A stretch of DNA of 64,000 bases from positions 62,001 to 126,000 of the forward strand of contig JAODTK010002865.1 in the NCBI GenBank assembly GCA_026419785.1, written 5' to 3'. This document shows positions 57,701 through 64,000 of this stretch, piece after piece. Every line of letters begins with the position of its first letter. Positions within the stretch are counted from its first letter, which is position 1. Under the pieces are notes generated by a model. The model saw nothing but the letters and a program-made list of their open reading frames with translations. It had not been told where the DNA came from and did no database searches. The DNA comes from Sclerodactyla briareus (taxonomy: Eukaryota; Echinodermata; Holothuroidea; Dendrochirotida; Sclerodactylidae). Both the position numbers and the translations under genes were made by a program.

Positions 57701-59314
57701 CCTATTTTTCGGCGTCCAAGCATCAAGTTATCATCTATGACTTCCTTTCTCAATGATCAAATTTGAAGACTGTCACCTGTTGGCCATCACATATGAGTTA
57801 TTCACCCGTTAATCATTGTGAACAGCCCCACAACAGATTGGCGCGGTGAGTGAAAGATATCACTGTGGGAATAAATACAAGTTACGTTACAGGATGTTCG
57901 ACTCATAGTTTCTTCCGAACGCGTCCCTCAGATAACATTTTATAAATTTCAGATATATTAATTACGAAAACCAGGGCAATAACCTTGCTTTCACTATTCA
58001 TGTTTTGCCAGATGCAAACACGCCTAATTGATAATGGCATTACCATCATTACCATTGAATCCACTTTACTTTGTCTTCAATAGCACCCATATTATTAGGA
58101 AACATAAATGAAGGCAGATTTCATATAATACATTTCTCTCATACGAGATTAACAATACAAATTACAACTCTTGTTAATGAAGCACTACTTTCACTGTCAA
58201 AACGATTTTCCAGGGTCACAGTGGGATAACGAAGTTCTCGATTCATATTTTTTTTCACGGCTGCAGCTCCGATTGTCTCTGTTTGAAAAGAGAACTATTA
58301 ACCTTCGGGTATGAACCCTATTTATCGTACCGTAGAGTGAAAGATTCGTGAACTGGAAGATATGCGGATCAGTCCGTAAAAGCCTACCTCATACCAGCGC
58401 TAAAGTATCTATAAGAGGAATGTTTTAGGAAACAAGGCGATCGCCATAAGTGTCTCGCTGGTTGAGCGATCGATTTGTTTTATCAGTCACTACGCCAGTG
58501 CAACACCAACCCAGTAAGAATGCAGCAATATGTGGCAACACAATTGCAATGCAACAATGTGTGTATGTTTAACAAGCAAAGCTGATCCTGACCATGCGTT
58601 AGGGACCTCCAGTGAAGCAAAATCTATTTGGAACCTAAACATTTTGGTACCTAGACGATGGGTTATTACATGGGATTATATTTATAATTCTCCTATGACA
58701 GGCTTCAAGTGTCCATATTTGATCGAAAGCTCCTGTGAGTTTATCATTTTGGTAGCTTGATAGACATATGAAAGCTGCAATGTCAGTTACAATATCATGG
58801 GGTAAGTAACGTATTCCTATACCCGTACTTCCACTCGTTCTGGAATCATTCGAAATTCGGGGAATCTGGGTGTTTTTTTTAGGATATGTTCGGGAAATGG
58901 AGTGATTTCAGAACATTTCGGGAAATTTGAAATTTGACTTCGCTCCATTTTCTACAAAATAGCAACTGTTCTCACTTTTCTGGTAAACGGGTCCGTTCTC
59001 CCGTTTATCATTGTGTAGACAGTATAATCAGGAAAAAAAAAATGAACCAACTTCAGGAAATTTTGGAATCAAATTCGGGAAAGAAGGAATGAAACAATAA
59101 AATGTGGAGGAAAAAGGAAAAAAACTGCCATACCGTAGTGAGATGGGAAAATTCTACACGACTCATTCTCCCAATTGCGTCGAGAGAAGTTTCGATGTGA
59201 AAATGTAACCAGGTAGAGAACATCTAATTCTCTTGTTACTTTTATCAGCGAGATGCGCGTTCAATTTCCGGGGGAATCGTGTTCACAACACTTCGCCATT
59301 TTATAGTGCGGACA

Positions 59315-59317
<3 letters not shown>
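57701..59317. other. Non-coding stretch
   Basis: No recognised gene or element. A 76-codon frame (58530-58760, +) is unassigned. Confidence 0.45.

Positions 59318-59352
<35 letters not shown>
59318..59352. repeat. (CA)n microsatellite
   Basis: About 17 CA units, then CA-rich sequence to 59390. Confidence 0.92.
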
Positions 59353-59353
<1 letters not shown>

Positions 59354-59404
59354 TAACACATACACCCACACACTCACACGCCTATACACACAATCAGTGC
59401 CCAC

Positions 59405-59640
59405 TAGGTGAACAGTTAAGCGAGAAAAACGGACGATCATGGCCGAGGCCTCGTTTTGCCGGAGAAAGAATGCAACGTGATCAATATCCTCATTATACCT
59501 ACTTTCAAACAAATTACTAGTAATGACTGTCATATGTACCATCGACAGCGACAGGTCTTTCTTATGGGTTGTGCTCGGCTGCCTGCGCTGTTGTTTGGGG
59601 GGCTGGTCGCGGGGCTACTCGTCTGTGCTCTAAACAAACA
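59405..59640 (-). repeat. Dispersed repeat family X, copy 3 (minus strand)
   Basis: Read on the minus strand it gives ACCTGTCGCTGTCGATGGTA, CAGTCATTACTAGTAATTTG, ATTGATCACGTTGCATTC and CGAGGCCTCGGCCATGATCG, in the same order as copies 1 and 2. Its outer part (AGTAGCCCCGCGACCAGCCC) matches the upstream part of copy 2. Confidence 0.6.
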
Positions 59641-62600
59641 GGATGGGCATTTTGAGATAATCTCCCGCTATCGACAGCGGTGTACTATATTTAGATCATT
59701 ACTTATGCTCAGACACCAAGCTGAATCGTTGACTGTCAATTTGGAATCAGTTGGCGAGTAATGTAATGGACTACATTTTCTCAAACTGAGTTCAAAACGT
59801 AAAATTTTAGTGTATCTCAATTGTGCATAGTACAGCATGCATCTTTTTGTTAGAGTGGCCAATAAATGCTCTTTGATTTTTGTTTAATTTATTGATGTTG
59901 GAGAGAGTTCTGCCAACAGTTGTCTTTGCAGGGCAATACCCACCTGCTTTAATTACATGCCAAGTGCTACCTTAGCTAATGTACAGCGGGTGCTCACAAT
60001 AATACATGCAAACATCTAGAGTGACCAAAGTAATCCCCCATCGACCCCTTCTGGAAGTACATTTTATAATTTCGAAAAGATAACATAACGGGGGAAATCA
60101 TGTTCGTTTTAAGTGTTACTCAAAATTTGTCACCCTTTTTTACCTGATATAAGAAGCGAAACTTCAAATCTTGTCAACTCAACTCAAGCGATCCAAGCGA
60201 TGAGTGACGCCAATAAGGTTGATAAAGATTACGATTGGAATATAAAGCACATCTTTCGTGATAAGCCGTAAGCCCTTTTGAAAATATTGTTATCATTCGT
60301 TTTATATTCATATTGTGTTGAGTCATTACTGTAGGGGGGTGAAACTAATGCGTTGGCGTGTTGAAATGAGCATGCTCGCTACTTCCATATCCTCGCAGTG
60401 TACATAACAGTTCATTTATTAACTGATAAAATCAAATTCAGGCACACGACCGGCAGAAAGTTACAACCAACATAACTTGAATTGAACTTGATATATGCCG
60501 GCGTTCATTATTTATCGTGCTGAGAAGTTTGTTTAGGTGTGTCATTTCCGAGCTTGCATGACTCCGACATAATGCTCAAAAACATAAAGTTCGTCCTCTC
60601 CATAATTATGAGTACGGTACCTCACTCGCCGAATTTGATACCTAACTTGATAAATGCTTGCGTTCGTTGGATATCATGCTGACAAGCCTTTTGAGGTTTG
60701 CCCCCTAAGGACCTGACCAATAGGGACTGGCTTTGACTTAACGTCAGAAGAGGTTAATCTTCTCCATAGAAGCAACCTACATATCTAACTTGAAACTGGA
60801 GACTGGTTACGTTCGTGAAATATCGTGCTGATATGGATTGTCACGCACCACGAAAACAAATAAAAAAATAAAAAAATACACACACGTACACACCTACACA
60901 TGAGCGTGAATGCATAGATCCCTTTGACTTTGGTAAGAAATGAAAAATAGAACGTAACGTAGGAACATTTTCTTAATAACAGATGAGCACCCTCACAGGT
61001 GTATTGTATCATGAGATTTGCAAGAACAAAGACATCGGTTCGAATCATGCTATAGTAATTGCATAGTGCATTCTATTGGGGATATGCGCATGAGCTACCA
61101 TAAAGTATGTTATGGAAAAACCAACAATACCGGACATGAACAGCCATGCACGAATCCCTATTGTGCTTGCATTTTTCAGTCATTGGCAAACCTTGGTCTA
61201 CAAATGATATTAGACGAGTACGGTATCATTATACACTTTCAAGCAATTTTGTTAAAACGATGTTGACATTCATTTAAAATACTCAAAATGTATATACATG
61301 CATTGCCTAGTTTTGGTTCCTGAAACTTCACGAGGTAAAAAAACACCGAGATTTTCTATGTCCAGGAGAGGTTCGAATCTGAAATACTGGTATTGTGCCT
61401 CTTTGAACAAAAGTCTCAGCATATGGAGTGTTAGGTCTTTGCTATATCGTGTACGCCGATACAGATGCAACTATACTTGCATCAAAACTAGAGAATGTTC
61501 CTTGGTTCCAGGTGACCTGTATATGTATAGATTTCGATTTATTTTATCTACGATGTCAAAGATGTGTTGTGATATGCATATCCACTGGGATTAGTCAGAT
61601 AGTATAATTTTAATCAATTCTTGGAACTCTTGACACTCTCAAATAGTTTACAATGCATTTTGTGCAGTGAAAGTGGAATTTGAGGAACACCTCAAAGAAA
61701 ATGTATCTCCAACAGGAACTGTCTTGGGGTTTGATGGCTGCAGGCTACTATGCATTATTTAATATCTCGATTAATAGAAGGTGCTCCGCGAGTTCTTTAT
61801 AATTAAGCCTTCGGGTAGCTCATAAATCAGTCCACAATTTGTTATGTTGTGGGTATTTCATTGTTATGGTAACTACCAAGCTCAAACAAGCGCTACACTT
61901 TGCTTAGACGATTCATCCTGGAAAATTATCTTTCATTTGGTAAATTGTAATACTATTCACGTTCAGCAACACAACCGAGCAAGGGATAGTGGGTGACGTT
62001 AATTATCCGGTATAAACCAGGTTAGGTTACGAGGAGAACTTGATTACCATCGAAAAGAGACATTCACGACAGGAAATGAATAAATATGTAAATAAATTAA
62101 GTAAAAAGCAGAATTAGTTCAAATGCGGCAGACAGTATTGAGTTCCATCATTAATGCTGGATATCAGGAGGCACACTTTATTCAAGCGTGTTCAAACTTG
62201 GAATACGCTCCCGGCCAGAAGAGGTTGTAAGCCCGGACTGGAGCACAGCAGGACCTCAAAGTGTTGATCAACCTATCATACTTTGAGCATTCTTGATGAT
62301 AGTGCCCATTCAGGTGGATCCAGTTGAATGCCATATTCAGATCCTTGACTGGATGAATCAGGTAACGCTCGAAAGGTTCATAGCGTGGTGAAATGAGTAG
62401 CCGGGTGTGGGGATGAAGCGCTACTGAGCCCTACATTGAAAAAATACTTCATTGAAGGGCTGATTGTAACGCAGAATAAACCAAATTAAATGGGAAAGTT
62501 TCATATTTTCAATTTTCCATCATACATTATGATGACTGCTAAAAACAGGGACGAGAATATAGTCTCGAAGGCTTTAACAAGCACAAGCAGCAGTCATCAT

Positions 62601-64000
62601 TATCACGTCAATTGCATTCATATCGTATTGTAATCTGGAGTAGAGTATGCAGCTCGTATTAGAACCATGTGTTAGTCTTACAACCAACGTCGTGTTTGGA
62701 AAGTGAGTAAATAAGAGAACAGCTACAAACATACTAGATGATGAAAAATATAAGACACATCAGTGATGCGAGTAACGAACACTTCCTGTCAAGAAAAACG
62801 ATGGCTTGACATAACTGTACTCATGATGCAGCCATGCAAAGCCGAACACATACGTACTGCGATTTCTGTGTTTTTCATTAGTCGACTAGCTAACCGGTAA
62901 ATGCTCAATCAAACAGCAAAAGATGACAGTGTATGAGGGAAGTGTATAAGAGGAATTAGTGGTAATATATATTCAGAGAAATGGGAATTTCACTAATAGT
63001 GTTCCATACGTAGGCTATCTTTGTATTTGAGTATAGATCGTCTATAACTCACCTCGTCGTTTGGGTACATGTTGCAGTATCGTTAAAAAAACAAATTTAA
63101 AGGAATGATTTGACGTTTACGTAATTGCGTGAAAAAGGACAGAACTTCCAGAATACGTGTCATCTTTAAGGCATGATTTCGATCTGAATTACAGGTGTGT
63201 CATGCATCTTTTGAAATAACGCTGAACTGAACGTCGGTACTCACGGGCGGCGCATTTCGATTTCATTTCGGCCTCCCAGCCAATATTTGGTCTCGACAGC
63301 TATTCCTTCATCACCGTGTCCAACAACAACTAACTCCATATAGAGATTGTTTGCTACAGTGACTTAACTGATATTGATGAAGTTCATTCTGATATATTAA
63401 TCCGCCACATTTCGAACATCTTCTGGTGGATCTTCGGCAATTGTTTGTACTTCGCGCCTGTATACGTCCAGCTTATGAATATTCGCAATTAATTATGCCT
63501 CGCATGGATATTTGGATTTTCATAGCTCGTTTATATATACGGAACCAACAACTCAAGTTGTTACCTCACAAGTCGCTGGTCATTGCTCTTCATACCCACG
63601 ATCACTCATGCCAATTCGTGTTCCCGCATGGAGGAATTGTCACATATCGTACATCACCCATGGCCTCCCAATCAGAGGTCGCGACTGTAACTGATAATGA
63701 CTCTGCCTCTGAAAACGTTTAGTCACAAATGTTTAGTCCAGGAAACAGAGGAGTCGAAGCTCCAGACACCAAGAACCTCGAACCAAAATCGACCAAGTCG
63801 TAGGCCTCTGGATCAGGAATCGGCCTGTTTTATAAGACCATGAAGCCGGCAAAATGAATCAAACGTGAGAAACCTAATGCCCTTATAATATACCTCACCA
63901 TTGGGAAACTTGACCATTATAATCTACAACCTACAACATCGTTCCCCAGCCTTCGAATAAAGTGCAGCCCTTGGATACCCCACCCTCTAGATTCGTCGAA
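59641..64000. other. Long stretch without a supported gene
   Basis: Frames reach 98 codons. 61298-61594 (+) and 63426-63722 (+) are the largest. The latter ends with a hydrophilic SEVATVTDNDSASENV tail after a hydrophobic segment and could be the end of a membrane protein, but the frame opens without a clear acceptor and I cannot name it. Isolated box B-like GGTTCGAAT motifs at 61037 and 61371 have no tRNA context. Confidence 0.4.

Noticed and set aside
61019..61060. tRNA gene suggested by GGTTCGAATCA box B
   Set aside because: No D-arm, anticodon arm or acceptor stem around it.
1..64000. CRISPR array, prophage or bacterial island
   Set aside because: No regular repeat-spacer pattern, no operons and no bacterial genes; the repeats, splice signals and retroelements are eukaryotic.

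Overview
The window looks like nuclear DNA from a marine invertebrate animal. It has AT-rich intergenic sequence, GT-AG intron signals, many microsatellites and minisatellites, tRNA-derived SINEs, a Rex1/CR1-like LINE tail and three Penelope-like retroelement (PLE) relics. There is no bacterial operon structure, no CRISPR array and no ribosome-binding-site pattern. An echinoderm-like deuterostome is my best guess from repeat style alone; the sequence does not prove it. Reading frames are broken by many single-base indels, even in conserved exons, so either the assembly is noisy or most coding traces are decayed.

The clearest host gene is on the minus strand between about 42.6 and 34.8 kb: a class A GPCR of the GnRH/corazonin/vasopressin-receptor type. 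One exon (about 42600-42130) carries TM1 to TM4. A last exon (35134-34807) starts after a good splice acceptor and carries TM6 (WTPY) and TM7 (PIVYG-type). A weak candidate for TM5 lies at 36180-36395. Its introns hold SINE heads and an eight-copy 77-78 bp minisatellite (41.1-41.8 kb). Weaker gene traces are a possible terminal exon at 44697-44935 (+), a possible SPRY-like relic at 57.3-57.7 kb (-) and a CRE/TATA promoter-like block at 2.04-2.49 kb (-).

Mobile elements dominate the rest. PLE A (+, 31.55-32.7 kb) and PLE B (-, 34.6-33.25 kb) point tail to tail at one shared (TA)n tract (33142-33252). PLE A also has a (TA)n tract at its upstream end. PLE C (+, 50.27-50.55 kb) sits between two (TA)n tracts. 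A LINE 3' end lies at 24.17-24.79 kb, followed by a diverged tandem duplication (24.89-26.47 kb). A family of non-coding elements with a GCGGAGCGCCACC core and poly-G runs recurs at 16.6-18 kb, 21.3-22.6 kb, 28.5 kb and 55.3-57.1 kb. A second family with a CGAGGCCTCG palindrome has three copies (6.2, 20.2 and 59.5 kb). Other tandem duplications are at 15.3, 22.9, 27.9 and 55.2 kb. A tRNA-Sec-like pseudogene with a UCA anticodon loop lies at 46.0 kb (-).

Region by region: 0-12 kb is mostly non-coding with a few repeats; 12-31 kb is repeat-rich; 31-35 kb is a PLE cluster; 35-42.6 kb is the receptor gene; 43-50 kb is sparse; 50-57 kb holds PLE C and tandem duplications; 57-64 kb has no convincing gene.
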